Source: Nibribacter ruber
GTDB taxonomy: Bacteria; Bacteroidota; Bacteroidia; Cytophagales; Hymenobacteraceae
Length of the DNA: 64,000 nt
Reading direction: 5' to 3'
Assembly (NCBI RefSeq): GCF_009913235.1
Contig: NZ_CP047897.1
Location: 2,913,001 to 2,977,000, forward strand
The notes below the pieces were generated by a model, which saw only the letters and a program-made list of their open reading frames with translations, was not told the DNA's origin and did not search any database. The position numbers and the translations under genes were made by a program. Within the stretch, counting starts at the first letter, position 1, and each line of letters starts with the position of its first letter. Positions 42,265 to 50,736 of this stretch are shown here, in pieces.

Positions 42265-42378
42265 CTATGCGAAGAACAGGAACAGCAGGCCCAAGAACAG
42301 GAAAAACGAGAGGTACATGAGGGCGTCCACCAGCCCGTAGTCTTTGTACTTGAGGTAAAAATCTTTCAGCTTTTTCAC
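42265..42378 (-). CDS. Small 37-residue membrane protein
   Basis: On the minus strand a GTG at 42378 opens a frame of 37 codons ending TAG at 42267-42265. The product begins with a basic amphipathic part (MKKLKDFYLKYKDYG) and ends with one highly hydrophobic helix (FFLFLGLLFLFFA). An in-frame TAA lies shortly upstream, so the gene cannot extend far. A palindrome after the stop, as for other genes here, supports a real gene end. I do not recognise a family. It diverges from recJ. Confidence 0.6.
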   Translation of the reverse strand: MKKLKDFYLKYKDYGLVDALMYLSFFLFLGLLFLFFA

Positions 42379-42453
42379 GGAGGTCAGGAATTAAAAAGGG
42401 TGTTTCAGGATTTCTAACAGCGGGCAAGGCGCAACAGTGCCAGATGAATTCGT

Positions 42454-42461
42454 TATTTTTG
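42454..42461 (+). promoter_or_regulatory. -7 promoter element of recJ
   Basis: TATTTTTG is an exact TAnnTTTG match followed by GCGC. Transcription would start near 42468, which supports ATG 42504 rather than 42444 as the recJ start. Confidence 0.5.
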
Positions 42462-42503
42462 CGCCCGCTTGTCAAATACATTAAACGCCGCAGCAACACA
42501 CCA

Positions 42504-44216
42504 ATGCAGAAGAGATGGGTAGTTAAGGAGGTGCCGGACGCCGCAAAAGTACAGAATTTGAGTGATAGCCTGAACATTGGACTGCCCTTGGCGGCCATCC
42601 TCTGCCAGCGCAACATTTGTACCTTTGAGGAAGCCCGCGCTTTTTTCAGACCCTCGCTGGAAGAGCTGCATGACCCGTTCCTGCTCAAAGACATGGACAA
42701 GGCCGTCAACCGGCTAGTAGACGCTTTGCACCGCCAGGAACGCATCCTCATCTACGGCGACTATGACGTGGACGGCACCACCTCGGTGGCCCTGGTCTTC
42801 AGCTTTCTGCAGGACTTCTTCCGGGACAACATCCAATACTACATTCCAGACCGCTACGCCGAGGGCTACGGGATCTCGTTCCAGGGCATTGACTGGGCGC
42901 AGGAAAACGGTTTTAGTTTGATTATCTCCCTGGATTGCGGCGTCAAGTCCATTGACAAGATCGCCTACGCCAATGAGAAAGGCATTGACTTCATCATCTG
43001 TGACCACCATTTGCCAGATGACATGCTCCCTGAGGCGGTGGCCGTCCTGGATGCCAAACGCCTGGACTGCCCGTACCCCTACAAAGAGCTGGCCGGTTGC
43101 GGCGTGGGCTTCAAGTTCATGCAGGCCTTCTGTTTGCAGCAGGGCCTTGACCCAGAGCCTTTGTACCAACTTCTGGACCTGGTGGTAGTGAGCATTGCCG
43201 CAGATATTGTGCCCATCACGGGAGAGAATAGAATACTGGCCTACCATGGCCTGCAACGCATGAACAGCCGGGGGCCTTTGCGCCCGGGCCTGGAAGCCCT
43301 GAAAGACCTGGCCGGTTTACGCAATGAGCTGGACATTACGCAGATAGTGTTTGGGTTTGCGCCGCGCATCAACGCCGCCGGCCGCATGGGCGATGCCAAG
43401 CGCTCAGTAGCCATGCTGCTGGCCAGAACCAAGGAAGAAGCCTTTGACATGGCGGCCAACATCAACGTCTCCAACTCTGAGCGGCGCGGGCATGACACCA
43501 GCATCACCAAAGAGGCTCTGCAGATGATTGAGGACGATGACTTTCTGCGCAACGCCCGCTCTACCGTCTTGTTCAAAGAAAACTGGCACAAAGGCGTGGT
43601 GGGCATTGTGGCCTCCAGATGCATTGAGAAATACTACCGCCCCACCATCATCCTCACTGAATCTCATGGCAAAGCCACCGGTTCAGCCCGTTCGGTACAC
43701 GGCTTTGACGTGCACCAGGCCATCCTTGCCTGTTCTGACCTCTTAGACCAGTTTGGGGGGCACATGTACGCCGCCGGCTTAACCATGCCCGTGGAGAATG
43801 TTCCGGCCTTTAGAGAGCGCTTTGAAGAGATTGTAGCCAATACCATCCTTGACGAGCAGTTAGTGCCCATGGTAGAGATTGACCTGCCGCTAGAGTTCCA
43901 CCAGATAAAGCCCAACTTCTTTAGAGTGCTCAAGCAGATGGAGCCGTTTGGGCCGGGTAACATGTCACCAGTGTTTATGAGTACCTGCGTGTATGACACC
44001 GGCTCGGTGCGCGTGGTAGGAGACACCCACCTCAAACTGCGCCTCACCCAGGACGGCGATGTCTCCTTTGATGCCATCGCCTTCGGTATGGCTCCCTATT
44101 ACCCGCTCATCCAGAAAGGCATTCCGTTCGATGTCTGCTACAGCATAGAGGAAAACGAATTCAGGGGCAACGTCACGCTGCAACTTCGCATCAAAGACAT
44201 CCGGTTCTCTTCTTAA
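42504..44216 (+). CDS. recJ: Single-stranded-DNA-specific exonuclease RecJ
   Basis: RecJ is a 5'-3' single-strand exonuclease of the DHH family acting in recombination and mismatch repair. The 570-residue protein has the metal motif DYDVDG at 86-91, SLDCG near 142, DHH at 167-169, and the DHHA1 domain with GGHMYAAGLTM near 413. A C-terminal OB-like domain follows (FGPGNMSPVF, LRLTQDGDV). ATG 42504 is chosen because an exact promoter element lies just upstream of it and downstream of the alternative start 42444. Confidence 0.96.
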   Translation: MQKRWVVKEVPDAAKVQNLSDSLNIGLPLAAILCQRNICTFEEARAFFRPSLEELHDPFLLKDMDKAVNRLVDALHRQERILIYGDYDVDGTTSVALVFSFLQDFFRDNIQYYIPDRYAEGYGISFQGIDWAQENGFSLIISLDCGVKSIDKIAYANEKGIDFIICDHHLPDDMLPEAVAVLDAKRLDCPYPYKELAGCGVGFKFMQAFCLQQGLDPEPLYQLLDLVVVSIAADIVPITGENRILAYHGLQRMNSRGPLRPGLEALKDLAGLRNELDITQIVFGFAPRINAAGRMGDAKRSVAMLLARTKEEAFDMAANINVSNSERRGHDTSITKEALQMIEDDDFLRNARSTVLFKENWHKGVVGIVASRCIEKYYRPTIILTESHGKATGSARSVHGFDVHQAILACSDLLDQFGGHMYAAGLTMPVENVPAFRERFEEIVANTILDEQLVPMVEIDLPLEFHQIKPNFFRVLKQMEPFGPGNMSPVFMSTCVYDTGSVRVVGDTHLKLRLTQDGDVSFDAIAFGMAPYYPLIQKGIPFDVCYSIEENEFRGNVTLQLRIKDIRFSS

Positions 44217-44217
44217 G

Positions 44218-44274
44218 CAATTCTCCCGTTTTTGGCCCATTTTCTGGGAAACAAGCCAAAAACGGGAGAATTGC
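44218..44274. repeat. 38-nt dispersed palindrome, copy 24, very long stem
   Basis: The core 44227-44264 is extended on both sides by GCAATTCTC and GAGAATTGC to 57 nt in all. It begins inside 2 nt of the recJ stop. Confidence 0.93.
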
Positions 44275-44329
44275 TGGTTGTTGATTGTCAATTGTTGATT
44301 GCCGGTGGATTCATCTACCCGTGTAAACA

Positions 44330-44780
44330 CCCCTCTACTGAGCTACACTCGCTGCCTCAAACACCCCCCCTCGCCCCCCTCAAGGGGGGAATCTAATTAG
44401 TAATAGCCTCTGCTACGGGCACCTGTTCCAGTTACGACCTACAAAGGCTTCTACTAAACGCACCGATTCCAGTCTTTCTGACGAGCGCCTAAGCAGGTTG
44501 CCGCCTCAGGCTAGAACGGCGATCACTACAAGGCAGAAGCAGCTTGACCACCAAAGGAGCATCCACGCAGAAGAGGCAAGCTGGTACAGCGCGAGGCGGG
44601 AAGACGGGGCCCCGCGGCCGCGAGCGCTTAGCGGAAACGATGCAACAAGGCATAAGGGCACCGGATGAAAGAGCCTGCTCAGGAAAAGCCAACGGAAGTG
44701 CTTCCATACAATAGAAGTGGGTCACTGATGTAACCTCTACGCCATTGAAGCAAAGGAAAGAAGGCGGCAATAGATTGAGT
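44330..44780 (-). repeat. Dispersed element, copy B (inverted relative of 13840-14480)
   Basis: Read on the minus strand, this region matches copy A in the same order: a GCACTTCC-GTTGGC block near 44690, the GCGGCCGCGGGGCCCC block (44603-44629) and the CCCCCCTCGCCCCCCTCAAG hairpin block (44361-44393). It is shorter than copy A. Ends are approximate and its origin is unknown. Confidence 0.7.
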
Positions 44781-44823
44781 TGCTGACCATCATCCAACAT
44801 TTAACAACCATCAATCAAACACT

Positions 44824-44861
44824 CGTTTTTCGCCTAATTCCTGCAAAACAAGCCAAAAACA
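44824..44861. repeat. 38-nt dispersed palindrome, copy 25
   Basis: The arms are CGTTTTTCGCC and AGCCAAAAACA. It lies upstream of the S9 peptidase gene and next to dispersed element copy B. Confidence 0.82.
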
Positions 44862-44958
44862 ACGCTTGCCTATCTTCCCTCTGTGGATAACTTTATTTCT
44901 ACCGGCAAAAGCGGTATCTTTCTCCTTTCCCAACCTTTATCATCCACAAACAAACCTT

Positions 44959-47886
44959 ATGAAACTACCTTCTCTCATTATAGGGCTGGTGTTAGGGGCA
45001 GGTGCGGTGTCTGTACAAGCACAGTCCGTCGTCAAAAAGCCTTTAACCCATGACGTCTATGACAGTTGGAAAGCCATTGCAGACGACTCCCTCTCGGCAG
45101 ATGGCAAGTTCTTGTTGTATGGCATCAACCCGCAGGAAGGCGACGGCGTGCTGCATTTGCGCGACCTGACCCAGGCCAGCGCGGCCAAACAGTTTGCCCG
45201 AGGCTACCGCAGCGCCTTCACCACAGACAGCCGCTTTGCCATTTTCCAGATAAAGCCCGCCTTTGCCACCGTGCGCCAGGCCAAGCTCAAAAAGAAGAAG
45301 CCTGAGGAAATGCCCAAAGACTCTCTGGCCATTCATGACCTGAGCAAAGGTAGTACCCAGTACGTGGCCCGCGTGAAGACCTACAAACTGCCCAAGCAGA
45401 ACGGCGAATGGCTGGCCTATCACCTGGAAGCACCCTTGGCAACCAAAGCATCCAAAGACACTACCAAAGGCAAAGCCCCGGCCAAACCTGCCGCTAAACC
45501 AGCGCCTAAACCTGCTACAGGCGCCAGTAAGCAAGACCCCACCGAGCTGGTATTGCGCCACCTGCCTACCGGCCAGGAGTTCCGCTTTGACCGCGTGACC
45601 GACTACCTGTTCTCCAGCAAAGGCAGTACGCTCTTCTTCGTGAAGGCTGAAACCGATTCTCTGCACAAAGCTGGCGTACATGCCTTCAACACCGCTACCC
45701 GCAAAGCAATGCCAGTAGACACGGGCCGTGTGAGCTATAAGAACCTCGCGACGGATGCCACTGGTCAGCAACTGGCTTTTGTAGCCAGCAAGGACAGCGC
45801 CGGCAAAGACCTGCGCTACTTCCATCTCATGCACTGGACCCAGAAAGATAACCGCACCAAAATACTAGCAGACACTGCGTACAAAGGCATGCCGGCCAAA
45901 TGGATGGTAAGCGAGCACGCGCAGCTGGGCTTTGATGACAAGGGCGAGCGCCTTTTCTTCGGGACGTTCCCGCGGCCTATGCAGTACGAGAAAGACACCA
46001 CCAAGCTAGAAGAAGATAAAGTAAGCCTGGACATCTGGACGTACAAAGATCCCCTCATTCAGCCAATGCAGCTCAAAAACCTAGAGCGGGAGCAAAAGCG
46101 GTCTTTTTTGGCGGTATATGACCTGAAGGCTAAGAAAATGATTCAGCTGGCTACTTTGGAGATTCCAGAGGTAGCCTTAAACCCGGGCCGTACCTCTGAT
46201 TATGCGGTAGGGATCAGTAACGTGAACTACCTGTTGAGCGTGGGCTATGATTCGCCTTCTAAACAAGATGCCTGGTTAATCAACCTCAAAGACGGAAGCC
46301 GCCGACTTGTCTCCAAAGCCACCAGAGGGAATCCAAGACTATCGCCGGCTGGCAAATATCTGTACTGGTATGAGCCCGCCGACAGCTCCTGGAAAGCCAT
46401 GAGCGTGAAGGCCAACGCGCCTATCAACCTGACCCGCGCCCTTAAAACGCCTTTCTACGACGTACAACATGACATGCCTACCCTGCCAGAGGAGTACGGT
46501 TTGGCCGGTTGGACCAAGGAAGATGAGCATTTGCTAGTGTATGACCAGTTTGACATCTGGCGCTTAGACCCAAGCGGAAAAGACAATGCTGTGAACGTGA
46601 CAGATGGCTTTGGCCGGAAGAACAATTTGCAGTTCAGATACCTAAGCTTGAACCCTTCGCAGCGCACCATTCCGGCTGAGGACAAGCTCTTGTTGAGAAC
46701 CTTCGATTGGAAAACCAAAGGCAGCGGTTTCTACACAGACTACGTGACCAAAGCAGGAGCCCCGCAGAAGGTCTTAATGGAACCGTACTCTTTCACGGGG
46801 GTGCAGAAAGCCAAGAACGCTGACCGCCTCATCTTTAGAAGAGGCAGTTACACTATGTTCCCAGATGTTTGGGTGACCACTACCAGCTTTGCAACTCCGC
46901 AGAAAGTAAGCGATGCCAACCCGCAACAGAGCCAGTACGCTTGGGGTACCGTGGATCTGGTAAACTGGCGCTCCAATGACAACATTCCGCTGGAAGGCCT
47001 CTTGTTCAAGCCAGACAATTTTGACCCGAATAAGAAGTACCCCATGCTGGTATATTTCTATGAGCGCAACGCCGAGACCCTGCACAACTACCGCACGCCG
47101 GCCCCAAGCGCCTCAACTATCAACATTCCATTGTTCGTGAGCCAGGGCTACCTGGTGTTTGTGCCAGACATTGTGTACAAAGACGGCTATCCAGGCGAAA
47201 GCGCCTACAATTCCATCATTCCGGGTGTGCAGAGCCTAGTAGCCAAAGGATTTGTAGACGAGAAGAACATGGCCTTGCAAGGCCAGAGCTGGGGCGGCTA
47301 CCAGATTGCGTATCTGGTGACGCGTACCAACCTGTTCAAAGCCGCCATGGCCGGCGCGCCGGTGAGCAACATGACCAGCGCCTATGGCGGAATACGTTGG
47401 GAAAGCGGTATGAGCCGTCAGTTCCAGTATGAGCGCACGCAGAGCCGGATTGGTGGAACCCTCTGGGAGAAACCGATGCAGTACATTGAGAACTCCCCGC
47501 TGTTCTTCGCCCCCAAGGTAGAAACGCCTTTGATGATTATGAGTAATGACAATGACGGCGCTGTTCCGTGGTACCAGGGCATTGAGTTCTTCATGGCCTT
47601 GCGCCGTCTGGAGAAGCCGGTGTGGATGCTGGTCTACAACGGCGAGGCCCACAACTTGATGCAACGCAAGAACCGCAAAGACTTGTCCGTACGCCTGTCG
47701 CAGTTCTTCGACCATTACCTGAAAGGCGCGCCAGAACCAGCCTGGATGAAGAAAGGCGTGCCCACGCTGGTGAAAGGCAAGGAATACGGACTGGAGCTGA
47801 TTGAAGAGCCGGCCATCACCACGCCAACGCCCGGTCAGCCGCCTGCCACTACCGCCACCGCCGTACCAGTGAATGCCGGTAAATAA
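44959..47886 (+). CDS. S9 family peptidase (prolyl oligopeptidase/DPP-like), secreted
   Basis: This serine peptidase is expected to cleave oligopeptides in the periplasm or outside. The 975-residue protein has a signal peptide (cut near SVQAQ, about 22) and a long beta-propeller-like region (about 30-680) with a Lys/Ala/Pro-rich insertion near 170-195 (AKPAAKPAPKPA). The C-terminal hydrolase has nucleophile GQSWGG, Asp in SNDNDGAVPW and His in EAHNLM. The ATG at 44959 begins the signal peptide; the frame extends to 44866 without family support. The C-terminus is Pro/Thr-rich. Confidence 0.93.
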   Translation: MKLPSLIIGLVLGAGAVSVQAQSVVKKPLTHDVYDSWKAIADDSLSADGKFLLYGINPQEGDGVLHLRDLTQASAAKQFARGYRSAFTTDSRFAIFQIKPAFATVRQAKLKKKKPEEMPKDSLAIHDLSKGSTQYVARVKTYKLPKQNGEWLAYHLEAPLATKASKDTTKGKAPAKPAAKPAPKPATGASKQDPTELVLRHLPTGQEFRFDRVTDYLFSSKGSTLFFVKAETDSLHKAGVHAFNTATRKAMPVDTGRVSYKNLATDATGQQLAFVASKDSAGKDLRYFHLMHWTQKDNRTKILADTAYKGMPAKWMVSEHAQLGFDDKGERLFFGTFPRPMQYEKDTTKLEEDKVSLDIWTYKDPLIQPMQLKNLEREQKRSFLAVYDLKAKKMIQLATLEIPEVALNPGRTSDYAVGISNVNYLLSVGYDSPSKQDAWLINLKDGSRRLVSKATRGNPRLSPAGKYLYWYEPADSSWKAMSVKANAPINLTRALKTPFYDVQHDMPTLPEEYGLAGWTKEDEHLLVYDQFDIWRLDPSGKDNAVNVTDGFGRKNNLQFRYLSLNPSQRTIPAEDKLLLRTFDWKTKGSGFYTDYVTKAGAPQKVLMEPYSFTGVQKAKNADRLIFRRGSYTMFPDVWVTTTSFATPQKVSDANPQQSQYAWGTVDLVNWRSNDNIPLEGLLFKPDNFDPNKKYPMLVYFYERNAETLHNYRTPAPSASTINIPLFVSQGYLVFVPDIVYKDGYPGESAYNSIIPGVQSLVAKGFVDEKNMALQGQSWGGYQIAYLVTRTNLFKAAMAGAPVSNMTSAYGGIRWESGMSRQFQYERTQSRIGGTLWEKPMQYIENSPLFFAPKVETPLMIMSNDNDGAVPWYQGIEFFMALRRLEKPVWMLVYNGEAHNLMQRKNRKDLSVRLSQFFDHYLKGAPEPAWMKKGVPTLVKGKEYGLELIEEPAITTPTPGQPPATTATAVPVNAGK

Positions 47887-47888
47887 AT

Positions 47889-47926
47889 CGTTTTTAGGCT
47901 AATTCCCGGAAAACAAGCCAAAAACG
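47889..47926. repeat. 38-nt dispersed palindrome, copy 26
   Basis: The arms are CGTTTTTAGGC and AGCCAAAAACG. It starts 2 nt after the S9 peptidase stop, and its right arm is shared with the following terminator. Confidence 0.9.
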
Positions 47927-47955
47927 CCCAGCTACTCAAAAGTGGCTGGGCGTTT
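47922..47955 (+). terminator. Terminator after the S9 peptidase, overlapping a palindrome arm
   Basis: AAACGCCCAGC pairs with GCTGGGCGTTT. Its 5' arm reuses the last bases of palindrome copy 26, so the two stems compete. Confidence 0.75.
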
Positions 47956-47995
47956 CCTGTTTAAACTGACTATCTTCCATCAAACGCAAAACCAC

Positions 47996-48803
47996 ATGAA
48001 CACCGCCACTACCAACATCACCGCCGTCCTGCTGGGCAAACTCGGCGAAGCCGTACAAAGCATCTTTCAACAGAAGCCGTACAAAGCATCTTTCAACAAA
48101 AGCCCCTCACGGGAGTAGAAATGCACCACGACCTGAATTGGGTGGAACCCCTAGATGAAAGTTCTCAGCATCAAAAAGAAGAAGTACTGCTCTTGGTAGC
48201 CGAGGCCGAAGCGCTTACTCCAGACATGCTTTCAAGGCTGGGAAAGAGGCCTCCCACCATGTTTACCATTGCATAACTGTGGCTCCAACGGACCACGTGA
48301 AAGTCTCTACGGGGAAGCATCAAGAGGTTCTGGCAACTGTAGACTCCATGATTGTGTTACCATTGTCAGGAGACGTTCCGGCTTTTCAGGACCCAGCCTT
48401 GTTAGCAGCCATCAAGCAAACCATGACGTACCTGATTGCGCTTATTCAAGAAGCGTTGCAGGGTGGGGTGAATGTAGACTTTGCAGATGTGAAGACCGTG
48501 ATTAGAAGCAAAAGACCGTCTTCAGTAAGTGTGGCCAAGGCCAGCGGAAAGGATCGGGTAGCCCTGGTCACCGAGCAGCTTTTTTCTTCGCCGTACATGG
48601 TGCCTGGCCAGGCCAAGGATGCAGCAAGAGTCTTACTGCAAATTTTGTCAAGTGCCAAGGCAGAACTAGAGATGGATGAACTAAACGACATCACAGACGC
48701 CATTCAAGAGGCCTGCGGCGAGGAGAGTGAAGTCATCTTTGGTCACTCACTGGAGAATAGTCTGGACCATGAGTTGGAAGTGTTTCTGCTGGCGTCTTAC
48801 TAA
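47996..48803 (+). pseudogene. Divergent FtsZ/tubulin-like gene, disrupted by a 26-bp tandem duplication
   Basis: An ATG at 47996 opens a frame that ends early (TAG 48116-48118) because a 26-nt unit is present twice, exactly, at 48047-48072 and 48073-48098. Removing one unit restores the frame up to a TAA at 48274; one base added near 48272 then joins the open frame running to 48803, which could also start at GTG 48279. The joined product of about 261 residues resembles FtsZ throughout: GVE after the first helix, VDSMIVLP, the T7-loop-like NVDFADVKTVI, ARVLLQI, EMDELNDITDAIQEA, VIFGHSLENSL and a final VFLLAS. The tubulin G-box GGGTGTG is absent (AEAEALT is in its place). It is probably a decayed, non-GTPase FtsZ paralogue; the C-terminal part alone may still be made. 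Confidence 0.75.
48047..48098 (+). repeat. Perfect 26-bp tandem duplication (two units)
   Basis: Units 48047-48072 and 48073-48098 are identical and start GAAGCCGTACAAAG. Twenty-six is not a multiple of three, so the duplication shifts the reading frame of the FtsZ-like gene. Confidence 0.97.
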
Positions 48804-48815
48804 ACCCGCGCGACG

Positions 48816-48853
48816 CGTTTTTGGGCTGTTTTTCAGGAAATAGCCTTAAAACG
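48816..48853. repeat. 38-nt dispersed palindrome, copy 27, overlapping a stop codon
   Basis: The arms are CGTTTTTGGGC and AGCCTTAAAACG. TTA at 48846-48848 in the right arm is the stop codon of the minus-strand GH25 gene. Confidence 0.85.
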
Positions 48854-49610
48854 CAGGTTCGGTTTGCGCAAGTGCAGAGGAAGAAGCCGCTGCCGGAGCC
48901 ACAGACGGTTGTGGCAGGCAGTGGGTGTTGAGGGCGTTGATGTCGCCGTAGAACCAGTTCACGTCTACGGGGGTTTTAATGCCCTTTACCGTGCCTTTTT
49001 CTGAATACTGCCAGAAGGCCATCTGGTCATTGGGGTGCGTAGAGGGCTCCTCGTTTTTGTAGCGGGCAATCCAGAACTTATAGCCGGCAAAGTGGCCTCT
49101 CAGCTTTTTGTCATAGAAACCCTGGTAGGTGTAGATGATGGGCTTGATGCCGTAATGATCTTCAATGCCCACCAGCCAGCGCTTGATGTCAATGCGCATC
49201 TGGGCGTCTGAGATGTCTCTGGCGAAGGTCTCTAAATCCAGTACTGGTGCTAAATCTCCCGGCTGCAGGTCTACGGTCTTCTTGAACAGTTCTATCTGCT
49301 GGTCTACGTTTACCCAAGGCAGGTAGAAATGGTAGGCGCCGCGTTTAATGCCGTGCTGGCGGCTAAGTTCCCAGTTGCGTTTAAAGTAAGGATCGCGCAG
49401 AAAATCGCCTTCGGTGGCTTTCATGAACGCGAAGCTGATGTTAGATTCCTTCACGTGCTCCCAGTTCACCTCGGCCTGGTATCTGGACACGTCAATGCCG
49501 TGCAGAAAGTTAGACGAGTTGGTATTGGCTCCCATCAAAGTGATACTGCCCGCCAAAAGAACGGTAGCAGTGAAGGTTCGCCAGCCAGCTGTAGTAAAAA
49601 AGGAAGCCAT
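48846..49610 (-). CDS. GH25 family lysozyme, secreted
   Basis: The enzyme should cleave the N-acetylmuramyl linkage of peptidoglycan. The 254-residue protein has an N-terminal signal segment (about 1-30). The GH25 barrel follows: GIDVSRYQ with the first acidic residue, AFMKATEGD, GAYHFYLP, the catalytic DLE in APVLDLETF, and FWQYSEKGTVKGI near the end. The last 15 or so residues are Ala/Pro/Ser-rich, and the stop codon itself lies in a dispersed palindrome, so the C-terminal tail may have been altered by it. Confidence 0.94.
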   Translation of the reverse strand: MASFFTTAGWRTFTATVLLAGSITLMGANTNSSNFLHGIDVSRYQAEVNWEHVKESNISFAFMKATEGDFLRDPYFKRNWELSRQHGIKRGAYHFYLPWVNVDQQIELFKKTVDLQPGDLAPVLDLETFARDISDAQMRIDIKRWLVGIEDHYGIKPIIYTYQGFYDKKLRGHFAGYKFWIARYKNEEPSTHPNDQMAFWQYSEKGTVKGIKTPVDVNWFYGDINALNTHCLPQPSVAPAAASSSALAQTEPAF

Positions 49611-49805
49611 GAGTGATAAGCGCTTGTACTAAAAGGTATTGTAAATTAGAAAGAAGAATAAAGCCAATCAAACATTCCCTGAATTATAAAACAAACTCCC
49701 TTATAAAGTGCAATTATCAGTGAAACATTCATGTTTTATATGCGTACCGGAGGCACTTATGCGTTAGAGTATCACATCTGCGGTTTATTGACTATTTTTA
49801 GCCCA

Positions 49806-50537
49806 ATGATTTTAAGAGCCGAACATCTATTCAAAAAATATAAGTCGCGCACGGTGGTGAACGACGTGAGTGTGGAAGTGAACCAAGGCGAGATTGTGGG
49901 ACTGCTGGGGCCTAATGGCGCGGGAAAGACTACTTCGTTCTACATGATTGTGGGCTTGGTGAAACCCAATTCTGGAAAGATTTTTCTGGACCAGGAGGAC
50001 ATTACGCAGCTGCCCATGTACCGCCGGGCCAAGAAAGGAGTGGGGTATCTGGCGCAAGAGGCCTCGGTGTTCAGAGACCTTACGGTAGAAGAAAACATCC
50101 TGTCGGTGCTGGAGATGACGGGCCGGCCCAAGCAGGAGCAGAAGGAGAAAGTAGAAGAGCTCTTAGAAGAGTTCTCCCTTACCCATGTACGTAAAAACAA
50201 GGGTGTGGTACTGTCTGGCGGTGAGCGCCGCCGTACCGAGATTGCCCGTGCCCTGGCCGTGGACCCGAGCTTCGTGCTGTTGGATGAGCCCTTTGCAGGC
50301 GTTGACCCCATTGCGGTAGAGGAGATTCAGAGCATTGTGTCTAAGCTCAAGACCAAGAACATAGGCATTCTCATCACCGACCACAACGTGAACGAGACCC
50401 TTTCCATCGTGGACCGCGCCTACCTGCTCTTTGAAGGCAAAATCCTCAAATCCGGCACCGCCGAAGATCTCGCCGCCGATGAGCAGGTGAGACGCGTGTA
50501 TCTGGGTAAGCACTTTGAATTGAAACGGAAAGTGTAG
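49806..50537 (+). CDS. lptB: LPS export ABC transporter ATP-binding protein LptB
   Basis: LptB powers extraction of lipopolysaccharide from the inner membrane with LptFG and LptC. The 243-residue ATPase has Walker A GPNGAGKT at 35-42, signature [16 protein letters not shown], Walker [14 protein letters not shown] and switch His in LITDHNV. The Q-loop stretch [20 protein letters not shown] is typical of LptB. ATG 49806 is chosen; 25 upstream residues of the longer frame lack family character. lptC lies at 35.4 kb, so the Lpt genes are dispersed. Confidence 0.96.
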   Translation: MILRAEHLFKKYKSRTVVNDVSVEVNQGEIVGLLGPNGAGKTTSFYMIVGLVKPNSGKIFLDQEDITQLPMYRRAKKGVGYLAQEASVFRDLTVEENILSVLEMTGRPKQEQKEKVEELLEEFSLTHVRKNKGVVLSGGERRRTEIARALAVDPSFVLLDEPFAGVDPIAVEEIQSIVSKLKTKNIGILITDHNVNETLSIVDRAYLLFEGKILKSGTAEDLAADEQVRRVYLGKHFELKRKV

Positions 50538-50542
50538 AACAA

Positions 50543-50728
50543 TTATCAGTTAGCAGTAATAAGTAAACAGTTTCTCAGTTAACAATTAACAGTTAGTAGT
50601 AAACAGTTTTATCGTTTTGCTTCCAACCGTTAGTATTGTCAATGAGCTAAAGCATGGTATGACTGTTTACTAATTTCTGCTCCCTATTTACTGGAAACCC
50701 CTGTTTACTCATTACTGCTCACTGATAA
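50543..50728. repeat. 28-bp inverted repeat upstream of the four-helix-bundle gene
   Basis: 50543-50570 (TTATCAGTTAGCAGTAATAA...) and the reverse complement of 50701-50728 agree at 26 of 28 positions. Inner parts also carry partial matches with AGTAAACAGT. The loop is 130 nt. Confidence 0.85.
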
Positions 50729-50736
50729 CTGAAAAG

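Larger units (their letters stand above)
44217..44958. other. Non-coding region with dispersed element copy B
   Basis: In order it holds an extended palindrome (44218-44274), dispersed element copy B (about 44330-44780), another palindrome (44824-44861), a TTATCCACA box (minus strand, 44882-44890) and a weak promoter-like TATCTTTC (44915-44922). The minus-strand frame 44489-44800 lies within the dispersed element and is not supported as a gene. Confidence 0.65.
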
